The translations under genes were made by a program, and so were the position numbers. The notes beneath the pieces were generated by a model that had not been told where the DNA came from, did not search any database, and saw nothing but the letters and a program-made list of their open reading frames with translations. Of a stretch of 64,000 bases of DNA, positions 34,969-47,300 are shown one piece after another (position 1 is the first letter of the stretch; each line of letters starts with the position of its first letter). The stretch is from positions 124,001-188,000 of the forward strand of contig JAYKKR010000028.1 of assembly GCA_036971615.1 (NCBI GenBank). The letters are read 5' to 3'. The stretch is from Amyloporia xantha. Its lineage: Eukaryota > Basidiomycota > Agaricomycetes > Polyporales > Adustoporiaceae.

Positions 34969-37900
34969 CACCAACTTATGTATACCTGGTGCACCAACTG
35001 ACGGATAGGCCTACGGACGCTTATGCACCAGGCAGCGCTTCTGCCTGGCTGCTGGTGCATCAGGTCCTGGGCTATCTCCGGACCCTCCGGGGCCTCCTCC
35101 CTTTCACCGTAGGGCCCCCTCGGCATCGCGGCCTATTACCATATCTGGCAGGCACGTAGTCCAAGGGCCCTGTATCATTTTGTTTATGTTGTATATATGC
35201 TTTTGGGTGCCACATGCTTATTTGGGCACCAGAAAATGTCCCAAAATGCTAATAAAATCAGATTTTTATTTTGGATCCAGTAGCTACGGGTACAGCGATA
35301 TGGGGGATCTATATACGGTAATACATCCAGCGAACACGCGCAGGCGGAGGGAACGGGTGGCGCGCACGGGCGGCGCAGCGTGCGCAGGCGGGACAGCGTG
35401 TACGGCAGGGGCAGCACATACAGGCAGGGGCAGCGCATACAGGCGGGGGCAGCGCATACGGGCGGGCGCGAGCATACGGGCGGGCACGAGGGTGTACGGC
35501 AGGGGCAGCGCGTACAGACGGGGGCAGCGCGTACAGGCGGGTGCGAGCATACAGGCGGGTGCGAGGGTGTACGGGCAGGTGCGAGGGTGTACGGCAGGGG
35601 CAGCGTGTACAGGCGGGCGCAGCGCGTACGGGCAGGCGCGAGCATACAGGCGGGTGCGAGGGTGTACGGGCAGGGCAGCGCCGGGACGAGCGAGGAAGGT
35701 ACGAGTGTGGGTGGGACGAGCACGGGCAGGGCGAGCGTCGGCGGGACGAGTACGGGCAGGGCGAGCACAGGAAGGACGAGTGCGGGTGGGACGAGCACCG
35801 GCGGGACGAGTACAGTCAGGGTGAGTGTCGGCAGGACGAGCGCGGGTGGGACGAGCACCGGCGGGACAGACATGGGTTGTAGGAGTGTCGGCGGGACGAG
35901 CATGGGCCGTACGAGCAGCCGCGGGACGAGCACGGGCAGGGCGAGCGTCGGCAGCACGAGCGCAGGCGGGACCAGCGTCGGCGGGACGAGTGGGGGCCGT
36001 ACAAACGTGGGCGGGATGAGCGCGGGCGGGACAAGCACGGGCAGTACGAGGCGAGGCAAGCGTCGGGGGGTGGGGAGAATGCCAGCGCGATGGCAAGCGA
36101 CGGCGTACAGACGCCATTGATGCTAAACAGCAAGATGTTAGTACTTCAAAAGCTGCCAAATGAAACGGAATGAACTTACGTTGGGACGCTGCTCGCAGGC
36201 AGCAGCGGGACGACGACGACGCTGTTGCCGTCGTCGTCGTCGAGCAGACACAAAGGGTGACGCGTCACCTTTGGCCAGTCCGGGAAGTACCGGCCTGCCC
36301 GTTATGGAAGGCGTCTGAATCGTCTTACGTTCGTCTTAAATTTGTCTTAAGGTGGCTGAGGCACTATTGAGTGCCTAAATCACCTCAAGAATTTGTATCA
36401 GAGCAGTAGAATAGTATTAAAATATACTCACCAAATATGAGGGATGTTGGATGAAGTGCGTGTATTGAGGAAGAGGCCCGAGTCGGCCGAGGCCTGGCGC
36501 AGCCAATCAGGTGGCGCGCTCAGCCAGGCCCGATTCGATACTCGAAACGTTCGCTAGCCTGCTTACACGGCCGTTTCGAACATCACGGCCGCAAACACTT
36601 ACATATCCGCATAGTGTTAATTACTGTAGATTCTACATCATAAGCTACTTTTTACTCTACTACTGCATAGGCTACCGTGCATGATATTTACCAAAATATG
36701 CCGATTCTTGACTATTCTGGAACCCAGATAGACATGTTTTGTTTATATCTCTCTGAGGAAGTAGGAGATCATGAAAATAACTCATAAATATACTAATATA
36801 TACATGCTGATCATTCTCTACAGGTTATATACCGAAAATATCCGCTCAGAACAGCCGTACTCGCTGAGCAGCGCGAGCAAGACTTCAGCCACACACCCAA
36901 ATCGGGTAGTCCGGCTGTTCCCGTAGTGCGCGCCAACAGCGACGCGTCAGCGTTGGTCGTCTGCTCGACGTCGTCCACGACGTCGACGGCGTCCCGCTGC
37001 TGCCTGCGAGCAGCGTTTCCAAAGTAAGTCTTCAAGAGTTGTTTTTATTCTTCACTTATTGATTGGCTGTTTGCAGCCCCAGCCCAACAGTATTCATCCC
37101 TGCGGCGCCCATTCTCCTGCCCTCCCTGCCTGCCTGTTCGACGTCCGGACGTCCGCTTCACGCCGCCGACCACCGCTGCACGCTCAGCCCGCCGCTGCAC
37201 GCTGCCCTGGCGGCTCGCTGCACACCCACCGCTGCACGCTCGCCGCCCACCGCTGCGCGCTCGCTGCCCGCCCATCCACTGCACGCTGCGGCTCGACGCT
37301 CTCCACTCCCCGCTCGACGCTCTCCACTCCCCGCTCGACGCTCTCCACTCCCCGCTCGACGCATCGCCGCTCCCTCGACGATCGACGCTCCCGATCGACG
37401 CTCCCCCTCGACGCTCCTGCTCCCCACTCCCCGCTCCCACTCGCCACTCCCCGCCGCTCCCGGCTCGACGCTCGACGACCGAACAACCGACGCTCCCCAC
37501 TTGACGATCGACGGCCCCCCTCGACGCTCCTGCTCCCCACTCCCTGCTCCCACTACCCACTCCCCGCCGCTCCCGGCTCGACAATCGACGCTCCCGGCTC
37601 CCCGCTCGACACTCCCCTCTCGACGCTCGACGCTGCTCGCCTCACCTGTACACGCTCGCTCACACCACCCGTGCATGCTCGCACCGCCCGCGCACACTCA
37701 CTCCGCACTCACTCGCTGCGTATTCGCCCCGCCACGTACTCGCCCCGCCGCGTACTCGCCCCGCCCGTGCGCGCTCGCCCCATCCGTACTCGCTTGCCCC
37801 GCCAATGTCTGCTCACCCGTCCGTACTAGCTCGCTCCGCCCTTGTTGCCCATACTCACTCACTCCACCCGTGTTACCTACTGTATATAGATTGTGTCCCG

Positions 37901-38217
37901 TAGCTACTGAAAGAAAAATAAAAATGCAGTTTTATTGCTATTTTTGTACATTTTTGATGCCCAAATGACTGTCTGATACCCCAAATATATATTCCACCAT
38001 AAAATAAATGCTCTAGGGCCTTTGGACTGTGTACCTACCTGATATGGTAACAAGCCGTGATGCCGGGAGGGCCCTACGGCGAAAGCTAGGAGGCCCCGGA
38101 GGGTCCGGCGAAGCCCCAGGAAATGATGCACCAGCGGCCAGGCAGAAACACTGCCTGGTGCATAACGGTGCATAGGCCCATCCATCAAATGGTGCACCAT
38201 TAGTACATAAGCAGCTG
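34969..38217. mobile_element. Fold-back-like nonautonomous element, copy 2 (3,249 bp)
   Basis: Collinear with 18,536-21,800. Only scattered substitutions and small indels were seen by eye, for example near 35,620, 36,350, 36,543, 37,164 and 37,785. A clean 8-bp target duplication AGCCCTTG flanks it (34,961-34,968 and 38,218-38,225). This fixes the element ends as CACCAACTTATG and AAGCAGCTG. It lies inside an exon of the Zn2Cys6/coiled-coil gene. Internal minisatellites and inverted arms are as in copy 1. It has no transposase of its own. Confidence 0.93.
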
Positions 38218-38225
38218 AGCCCTTG

Positions 38226-38420
38226 TTCCAAAGCGCGGCTTCGCGCGCGACTTCTACCGCCGCCCTCGCGAGCAACATCAGCCAGGACAGTGTTCAAACA
38301 CGGGATCCAAGCACGACCGCGGTGACGCGAGTTTCAATCCAGGCCGCGGATGTTCACAAAATTGCGACTGGTGGAGAACAGCAGGGGGAGGACTCACAGC
38401 GCGGCACATCGTCCGCATAG
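38226..38420 (+). pseudogene. Zn2Cys6 / coiled-coil protein, 3' part after the insertion
   Basis: If the element and one copy of AGCCCTTG are ignored, codons pass directly from PEPL (ending at 34,968) into FQSAASRATSTAALA and on to a stop at 38,418-38,420. The frame was therefore open before insertion. The tail is Ser/Thr/Ala-rich and probably disordered. Confidence 0.8.
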
Positions 38421-38473
38421 ATTTCTTTTTACGACGAATATTTAGATGTACATACCATAGTCTCGCGAGCGCA

Positions 38474-38492
38474 TGGGACTTCAACAGTCCCA
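38474..38492 (+). terminator. Hairpin downstream of the Zn2Cys6/coiled-coil gene
   Basis: TGGGACTTCAACAGTCCCA can fold with a 7-bp stem (TGGGACT/AGTCCCA) around CAACA-like loop bases, 54 bp past the stop. The same 19 bases, in the same orientation relative to the gene, lie downstream of the paralogue at 62,502-62,520. A role in 3'-end formation or element recognition is inferred only from this conservation. Confidence 0.5.
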
Positions 38493-38810
38493 AAAACTAC
38501 TATATAAATGATTATAATTCCAGTCCAATTTCTGCGCGCGACTCAAGTTGTGAAAGAGTGGAGCAATAGTCTCTGATTAACACAAGTCTGTACAGGTCTG
38601 GAATTACAATGCATTAGATTGCCCATTAGGTGGAACATCACAAATAAGACAGCAGACGCCACAGGCAATACTTATCGGGTGCCTTCTAAGATATCTGGTC
38701 AAAACTCGTCCGCGACTCAACAATCGCCACTAAATAACCGCGACTCAGCAACTGACACTGGACAACCGCGACTGCGTGACGCGCCGCGCCTTGCATGGGT
38801 ATCACAGGCC

Positions 38811-41800
38811 TCATCTTCTTCTTTGTCCATGGCCACGTTTGGCCACTTTCCTAGGACGAGGATTATCATCTTCCTCTGAATCTTTCTCCTCGTCCTCCTC
38901 ATCCTCCTCCTCGAGAGCGGGCAAAGCAGGCATTCTGCCCCCGGCACCGCGACCGCGACCTCTCGCGCGGCCGGTGGCGCGAACCGTAGCACGCGCGCGT
39001 GCTTGCGCGGGCACGCGCTTGGCAGGACTTGCATTGGATTTCACCTGACCGTCTTGGCTATCTGGCCTTGCATCACCTTTCCCAGTCTTATCCTGTTTCC
39101 GCGTCGTTGCGCGTGTCGCACGCGGCTGTCCTATCGCATCTGACACGGATCCTCCTGTAGGCGCTTGAAGCATGGCCTGCTTTTCTTTCTGCGCCTTGGC
39201 CCTCGTCCATGCGCCGGGAGCAGGTCGCGAAGGTGACCCATCCTCGTCGGATTTGGTACTGTCCTTGTCGCTTGAACCGTGAGTTCTATCAACATACATG
39301 GATGACGGGCCAGCAGTATTCTCGTGGCTGGCCCCTTGATATCGCGGTCGCGGCTGAGGACGCGGGCCGCGCCACACTTGGCCCCGCGACAGCTGTACGC
39401 CACTCCATTCCTCCCAGCGCGGGCGGTGCAGTTTGGGTGGTGGGCTTTATGGTTGCCGCGACAGGCGGCTGGCTCCCAAGACGGTCTCGCACTTTGTTAA
39501 GCAAGGCGAGCCGCGCTTCTCCAGGGCCCTGAGCTGCAGTCCGCTTGGTCGGAACCATGGCATTGGAGTCTGCATTCAGTTGCCCACCTGCCCCTGGCAC
39601 CGCTGCTTCTTGAGGGGGTCGCGAAGGGCCCGCCTGCGCGAGGGCCACGCGCGCCCGCTTGTCCTCAATGGCTTTCTCCTTCATGGCTTGACGATCCAAA
39701 TTGATCCGCGCGATGTGGTCGACAGCCTTTTGTTTTGTTTGCTTATCCATCTCTTGCTCTTTCAACGCGGGGGACGCGACCTTCTTCTGGTGTGCAGCAG
39801 CGCGCTCCTTTGGCCGCCTCTCGCGCTAATCCCTCCGCCCATGCCCGGTCGTCTTCGGCCTCCCTTTGTAACCTTTCCTTCTCTTTCATTATAGCCAGTT
39901 CCTCCCGCTCTGTCCCGCTCTGGTTGTCCTTTTTATTCGAGGCACGGGCCTCCTGAATCCCTTGCGCGTTGTCCGGATCTACACGCGCGAGCTGTTTCTT
40001 CGCAACAGGTGGAGGTTTTGCTCGAACGGCAGCCTTGGCCGTCTCTTTCGACTTCTTCATAGCATCTAGCGCCCTCTGTGTCGCTGCTAGGTGTTCATTG
40101 AGCTGTCTCAACTTGGAATCGTCATCGGCATCTTCGAGGCTGCCTTCCCCTTGATCGCGGTCTCCAGGACTGTCGCGCGGAGAAGGACTGTCGCGCGTCC
40201 TTGCGACCCAACTTTCCTTCATGGTGAAGGTGCTCGCGCTGTGTGGAGGATCCCGCGGTAGGCTCTTCAGTAGCTCCTGAATCTGTGAACCTTGCATCCT
40301 GAGATTTGCCACCTTTGTCACCGCTCGAAATGTTAGGTGATGGCAGTTGCACCGTATTGGACCGCGATGATTCTCCACCAGTGGTGAGCGTGTGTGCCGC
40401 GGGCAGGGCAGCTGCCTGCGCCTCCGACTCCCTCATTACGTCACAGAGGAGCCTCAGCATTGGGTCGATTCGATTGACCACGTCCATAAAGTCGATCTGT
40501 GTGCCGACGACATGTGCAGGAATGCCTGACTGTGCGGCGTCCTCCTCTTCCTCCCACCCAAATTGAACAACGTCAAACTCGCGTGATTAGTCCCGCGATG
40601 AGAATGAACTGCTCAATGATCGCTGTACCCGGCGCTATCGCGCGGGAGGTTACCTTCTTCATCCAGATAAGGTGCATCATCCATCCATTGGAGGATCTCG
40701 TCGAGCCCATTCGGATCACTGTGCACATGCGGCGGGAGGTATCTTTCCGTATACTCCCAAGACGTCCAGCCCTGTTGGCACAGTGGCTGGGGAACAGGTT
40801 TAGTGCCGCGCTGCAGATTCAGGGTTAGTCGCGGTATGATATGAGACCGCGCGCCACTCACCATAAAGTTCTGCAAATTGTGAACCACTTCAAAATAGAC
40901 CTCGCCCGCTCCAATTGCCATGAGGAACTTGTCTCGACGTGTCCGCGATTTCAAAGCCCAGTTTGTTGGCTTCTCGCAAATGAGTAGGGGGTCATTCTCA
41001 TCACCGGAGGCATCGTCGCTCTCGTCTCCAAAGTCGCGATCAACCTCATCATCTTCAGAGTCATCATCACGACCGCGTCCGGGGACTGCGCGGGCAGGGC
41101 GCTTTCCTCGCGCCTTCTTGCTCGCCTTCCCTTTGTTCTTTTTATGCTTTCGCGCGGGCTTCTTCCGCTCCTCGATATAGGCCTCGCTGTATTCGGCCCG
41201 CGCCATTATCGCATCGCCGGCATCATCGCGCTTGACCATATACGCCTTGAACCGGAAGGGAGAGTGGCCGCCGTTGGTTACTTGTCGGTCGCGCCAGTAT
41301 TGTAGCAAGCTCCTGAGGGGTCCATCCGTCATGTGCGAAGGATCGCGCAGACCCATCCCGTCCGGCGTCATTTCGTCTTCGAAATAAAGCGACGGATTCT
41401 GCGTGATATGGGTCCACGGCGCGCGGGCTTTTGCGTTGCCGGTCGCGGCCTCTGCCAAAACGTTAGAGACCACGTGTGCAAGCGGAAATACGAGCTCACG
41501 AAAATGAATGTTCAGGAACTCGCGGAGCATGGCTTTCAAGTCGTCCAGCTTCTCGCGGCCTTCATCTGCCTTTGGCACTGGAATCAGCGGAAGGCCTTCC
41601 GCATCCACGTCCATGGCTTCCCTTATTCGCACCTTCCTCATGGCTGCACTTTGTGACTGATCTGCTACCACTCCATCCAGGAACACATTGCGACTGTATA
41701 ATCCGAATTGGGTTTGTGTGTCTTCATCCCAGTTAGGCATGTCTGTGAATGGGGGTGCCCCTTCTAAATCTTTATTGTAATCGTGCCTGTTATGCATGTC

Positions 41801-42514
41801 AGTATTAAATTGTCGCGCCAAAGTACAACCTCACGTATCCACCAAGATTTCCTCAGGTCCCACTTGAACCGCGGAAAACGCGACCATTCGTACACCGTAG
41901 TCACAATAGATTTGAGTCGTAAATGCTTTGAGGCGCTGCACCAGTTTCCTTTGAATGACTCTATACAACTTTTAGCTCGACGCGCGACCGAAACGGAGAG
42001 GCACATACTTCCGCGACGGCAAGCTTGCAGGCCGCTTGGCCTCAGACGGGGCATTCGCCCTCGCGATATATCCAGCTTGCTCATCTGCGCTGAGTGCCTT
42101 CCAAAGCCGAGCTTGCGCGGCTGGCCACGCGCCGATATTCTTGTTGCCTATACCGTCTCCATTCGTGATCTCCTTCGAAGCCGCCTTAACGAGTTCTCTG
42201 TTCTCAAGCCCGAATTGCTCAGGGCCTGATCTTTTCCGCCCCCATCTCATTGGCTTCTTTCGCCCGCTGCCTCGAGCACCGTTGCGAAACCATGCCGAGA
42301 GTTGCTACCCTATTGTCAGCCTTCGTTGCGCAGAGAATTGCAGCCAACATACACGTCGTAAGCCACCTTTGTCCTGCTTTGCAAGAGTCGCATGCTCTCC
42401 CTGTAATTTTATCAAGGTCGTGTCGATGATGTTTTTGCGCGCGTTCCTGTCCGCAGGCTTGAAAAGCTCGAGCTCATCACCTAAAGAGCTGGTGTGGATG
42501 CCTTTAAGACTCAT
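38811..42514 (-). pseudogene. KDZ companion protein, copy B (unnamed family), frameshifted
   Basis: Large minus-strand gene. Exon 1 near 42,514-42,353 reads PADRNARKNIIDTTLIKLQG. After a GT-AG intron come AWFRNGARGSGRKKPMRWGR, FGLENRELVKAASKEITNG and LWKALSADEQAGYIARANA, homologous in order to the gene at 5,066-7,191. The next long exon (41,821-about 40,860) includes FNIHFRELVF-like and SPFRFKAYMVKRDDAGDA stretches, a Lys/Arg-rich block (RKHKKNKGKASKKARGKRPA) and an acidic block, then VYFEVVHNLQNFM. The C-terminal third is low-complexity, charged and partly coiled coil, ending in Glu/Asp runs and basic residues (stop 38,811). Frame changes without introns are needed near 40,300, 39,755 and 39,330. 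Function unknown; likely nuclear. Confidence 0.65.
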
Positions 42515-42964
42515 ACTGTTCGTTTTATGCTTTGTCGCGTGAGCAGATGAGTGTTGAAATTTAGTGACAAGTTCCTGTTGTGGAATTGGAAGCGCTTTGC
42601 CAGGCGCTCCTCAACTCACGAACCGCGACCAGTCCCAAAGCGGATTGCAGTTTCATGTCGACTGACCGCGACAGTCACATCCAACTGCGGGGCCTAATAT
42701 CATTGCGCTATGATTGGTCACCGAATCGCTGAGTTCCGGACATCCGCGCCGGGTCCAATATGAGATCTAAACAGGGATGTGGTCGTCATGAGGACATACA
42801 TGCTGGAACCGCGTGGTCCCGATGTCCTAGTTGTTCTGCGAACTTGGGCGGGGACGCTACAAAGCTTGCGCGCGATATCACGCACGGAAGGAATTTGGGT
42901 GAGCATCGAGACACAACCGCGACCGGTGTCCTGAAGGTCCGCGAGCAGTTTACAGTTAGCAAAC
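42515..42964. other. Short divergent intergenic region rich in CGCGA
   Basis: It lies between two divergently transcribed genes, so it should hold both promoters. By eye it has five CGCGA pentamers in 42,601-42,960, several as CCGCGAC. No TATA box is claimed. Confidence 0.5.
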
Positions 42965-44220
42965 ATGGATTTGACGGACGAGCTTGCGGCTTTCATGCAA
43001 GTCATGTTCCGTAGAAGACTGCACCTGCTGAGACACGATGTCGGTGTGGCACCGCCACCTCCTGTGGCGTTGAATATTAGCACGTATCTTGTCGGCGAAT
43101 GCAGCGCGATTGCCGACCAACTGGCGCGCGCATTCCTTCATCGTGGTTTCGTAACAATTCTGCTTCGGAGTGTAAATCTTTGCTCATGTCTGGCCAGTTC
43201 GCATCCCTTGGGATGTTGACAGATACTCGGATGCTTTAGGGTTGCAAGCGAACGGCCAGAACGCCAAGCTGGAAGACGCGTTGAAAGCAAAGTGGGCGCG
43301 CATACTTCCAGACAAGGTTATGTGTATTAACCAGCCGTCGATTCTGACCGACGCGCATGACCGCATCATCGGTTGGTTCCTTCCCGCTTTATTATCACCG
43401 CAACGTCAGGTATTCACTTGGTAGACCTCTTGTGTGGATACACTAAACTGACACATCGAGGTCAGAGTGAAATGGACATCGCGACAGGAGTTCTAACTCA
43501 GCAGCTCAGGCATAGTGGGCCGCGAGCAAATGCCAAGGGTTGGCGTCAGATGGGAAGTCTTTTCCGCGACCCAGCCACATGTTCAATACCACCAGGATGT
43601 GTGAATATATCCCCGGCATGGTATCAGCAGGGTCATGTAGTGAGTTGATGATGTCTGCCAGGAGGAAATAATGGAATAAACATTATTTGCAGGGGCCTCC
43701 ACATGCGCTCAATGCATCCGCGAGTCTGCAAGGCGCCAACTTGGTGAGCGGGCGGCAATGGATGGCTGCGATCGCGGAGACTTCCGCTATCCTATCTGCG
43801 GTCCTAGCAGTAGTTCATCCCGCATTATACGCGGCGGGTCGCGAAACCATGCGTAGATTGATGCAGGACCCATCGTTGAGGGACAGCATGCAGGGATGGG
43901 CGACACCGTTCAACGCGGTCCAGATAATATCCAACCGCGAGACACCGCGCCACCGCGACAGCAACTCGAGGAAGCCGTGGTATGACCTCCTCGCGACATT
44001 CGGCTCCTACCGCGACCTCCATTTCGAGATGGACGGACCTGGACTGACAGTCCATTACCCACCGGGATCTGTGATTGCGCTATGTGGCAAGGTGCTGCGG
44101 CATGCTGTTCCGCCGTGTCAAGGGGATCGCGTATGTTATGCATATTTCATGCGAGACGCTATCCACACCGCAATGGGAGTGGCTGCACCTCATTGGATGG
44201 AAACATCGTACTACAAATAG
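42965..44220 (+). CDS. TET/JBP-type 2-oxoglutarate/Fe(II) dioxygenase, KDZ-linked
   Basis: Predicted DNA base oxygenase of the fungal TET/JBP superfamily, which oxidises 5-methylcytosine or thymine methyl groups using Fe(II) and 2-oxoglutarate in the nucleus. Exons: MDLTDELAAFMQVMFRRR (ATG 42,965); a junction near 43,170-43,225 not fixed by eye (short intron or frameshift); then DRYSDALGLQANGQNAKLED, INQPSILTDAHDRIIGWFLP, PGCVNISPAWYQQGH, and a last exon from about 43,694. The last exon carries the core: FNAVQIISNRETPRHRDSN has the metal-binding HxD (His codon at 43,951), and LRHAVPPCQGDRVCYAYFMR has the distal metal His (44,101) and the Arg expected to bind 2-oxoglutarate. Stop at 44,218-44,220, 80 bp from the convergent KDZ transposase end. 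All key residues are present. Start and second exon are the uncertain parts. Confidence 0.85.
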
Positions 44221-44300
44221 AGTATAAATTGGGCCGTTAGGGGATGTCACAGTGCCAATGTAAACTCTTACTTCGGGAATAAAACCAGCGTGATACATTA

Positions 44301-47300
44301 CTATTTACATGTCGCACAAAGCGCACTGAGCGCGTCTCCCAAGGAATTGTACATCGCGGCTTGTCGCAGGGCATAGCACTTGTGGCCCGGGCCAATGTAC
44401 GGGACGTTTCCGCGCGACCACCATGCATGCGCGCGTTTACGGAAGCTGACTTCTGTCCACCCCATCTCCGCGACCAGAATGGTGTAGTCCTCTTGCCATC
44501 TGTCGCGGCGCGCGTGCTCTCAGCCAATTCACTCGGTGCACTGATTGTGAGGTTAGCAAGAGTCATCGGAATTAAATGTCAGACTTACACTCTGCCATCC
44601 AATTTGAGTGTGCACCGTCTCCATGCAAGTCTACTGTCCAAATCCAGGAGAGACCAGTGTTGCGGGTTCCGCGAAGGGAATTATCCATGAGTGCTGTGAT
44701 GGATCTGAGATTTTCGCGGACCAAGCGCTGATACTTCTGCAGTGTCGCGGGACTTGCTCCAAGACCTTCCATCGCGCGCCGCGCCTGGGTGTATATCCGC
44801 GCGTTCTCATTCACTGTTTTGTTCACCACCGCGACATCATCCCAAGAGCGCAACTTCAGACGTTGGCTCGTCGCGGCTCTCACTCCAGTACGGTAGAGTA
44901 CAGAGCGGAAGCCAATCGCGAGACGAATCAGGTGGAGCGCATCATTTGCTTGGCCTTCGCGGAGACGCAGCTCCTCCTCCGCGACCTCACCGAGATCATG
45001 GCGATGCATCACATCGTTACCTAACTCAGACGGCAGCCAGAGCGCGGCCTCCTCAGGTTCAAATCGCGCCTCGTTCTCGACTTCACCCATCTCGTCCAGG
45101 GGATTTATCTCCTCTTCAAGGTCCACCCACTCTGCACCATCATACGGTGCACGAAGACAATCGGCGTCTTCATCGTCCAGGCCAGGCAGAAATGTCGATG
45201 TCAATGCCTGAAAGGTGTCGATTCGCTTTTGTAGCCTTTGTCTCTTCTCTTCAAGTTGCAGCTGATCTGCGAGTAATGGATGACGCCCCAACTTCTTCTT
45301 CAACGCACGTATGTTGAGTCTGTTTTGTGAAGCATCAACGTGTTGTCCGGCGTTCAATGCATATGACCTACTGTGTCTCCTGGATCTTCATTCCATTTGC
45401 GAGCCATTGGGCCACTCCTTGACGGCGGCCGGCATTGGTCTCCTCGCGGGTGAGATCTAATTGGATCGCGACTTTCCCTGGCGCTGTGAGGAATATTACT
45501 AGTGGTCGAGGAAGCAGCAAAACGTGATGGCACTTGCCCTTCTTCAACTGGACGTCATACACATCCATCTCTTTCACGTCGCGGTCGCGGTTCCCCATGG
45601 CGCGGGTCTCCTGCGCGGTCCAGGATTCAAGCTGCTCATCGCTCGCGGTTGCCTCCATCTGTGCCAGCACCTCGGCGCTCTCCTGTCGTCCGGCCGCGGC
45701 CTTCTTCCACTTTCGGACAAGTGAGTTCCCTAGGAGTGCACTATAATGTCACCGCCGCGACACCCTTCTCGACAAAATACGCACCCATGCCCGTCAACTT
45801 CTTCCAGTTGGAGTCGTTCATATGGTCGTCAATGACCTCCTTCCTATGCGCCGTGGACATCCCGCGGGTGCTTCCTGATATGTTGTTGAGGGGTGCCCAT
45901 AAGGTTTCAATTACCTCGCCATCTATTTGCCCCGCGCCCTCAATGAAGTTGGGAGAGTATCGAGGGAAGCAACTATCTTGATGGCCATGAACGTGGAACA
46001 GTCCAATGCCGCTCCGTATTGTCAGCCCCGGGGGCATTTTTAGGTATGGATTTCCACTGAATCGGATGTGCAGTCTCTTGCTGTACTGGCACATAATGTC
46101 GTACATTACCAGGAGTGTTTTGATCCCCCGAGGCTCGCGAGGACGCTGTTCAGCGCATAGTCCATATTCATTTGACTGTGAGTTGAATATGATCAGTCGC
46201 GGTCGCGCAGCCGTCGCGACGGTGCTACCGTTCGCCTTTCTGAAAATCTACCACGGCATGTGGAACAAAGCACCCATGGCGAGCGCAGGCCGCCGCGCCA
46301 ATCCCTGTAGCCTCCAGATTATGCCGATCTGCGTTGGCCTGATTGACCGCGCGATGGTCGTGACAATCGGACTTCTATAGCCATCAGCCGCGCGTAATGT
46401 GAGCGTATCTCCACCGCGACAAGGTCTGTGACGGACCTCTTTGAACTCCAAGGCCACCTTTAGGTGCTCCTTGTATAGCCTTTCGCCTACCATGAACCCT
46501 TGGCCATCGCTGAGTGCCACATCGTCGTTCGGGTTTCTCATGCGCAAATGCTCCGCGCTGAAGTTGCCATCCATGACGACAGAGCGCATGTACTTCCACC
46601 TGGACAAAGAGGTGTTTATGTCCCGAATCCGGTTGAGGAACAGAAAACTCACTGCTCTGGGTCCTCGCGATAGTTATCTGGTATGTTGACACGCGGTTGG
46701 GGACAGGTTGGGCAGAAGATGGCCAGCCCGCCTGGTGGTATGGGCGCTGTCACTGAATGGCCATATCCGTGCCATTTACGATACTTGAGGTTCCGCCATT
46801 GTCGCGAAAGTCGCAGTAGCTCGCGGTAGCGGTCCTATTCAAGAACATCAGTGCGAATGGATGTGCGAGAGGACAAAGGACCGACCGGTACCCTATCCGG
46901 AAATGCATTGTTCGTTACGCGCGTGAGTTTACTATAGTAGCTCATCGCGGGAGGTCTTGCACTCTTTGTTGGTTAGCAGGAAGTCGTCCAGGACTCTGAA
47001 CGTGAACGCGGTTCTTGGGCGCAATGTACTCCCCGGGTAAAGGCCCATTGCGAGCAGTTGTTTGTCCGGGCTAGTTGCATTCGGACAAGAGCACCACCCG
47101 ACTCCGATCTCGTGCACGCCGGTGACATCCACAACAACCACGATTTCCGTCGCGCGCGAATGCAGGTGTAAATACGGGTCGCGGCGCTACAGGGGACTCA
47201 GGCCGGTCGCGGACTTCAAGCTCAGGACTCGCGTGCTCGCGCGACTCTGTTTCCGCAGCCTGCGCGCATTGCTTGCCCTGATGGCCCAACCAGATACGCA

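Noticed and set aside
18536..38217. A 16-kb segmental duplication rather than transposition
   Set aside because: Similarity stops exactly at the element ends, and each copy has its own short target duplication.
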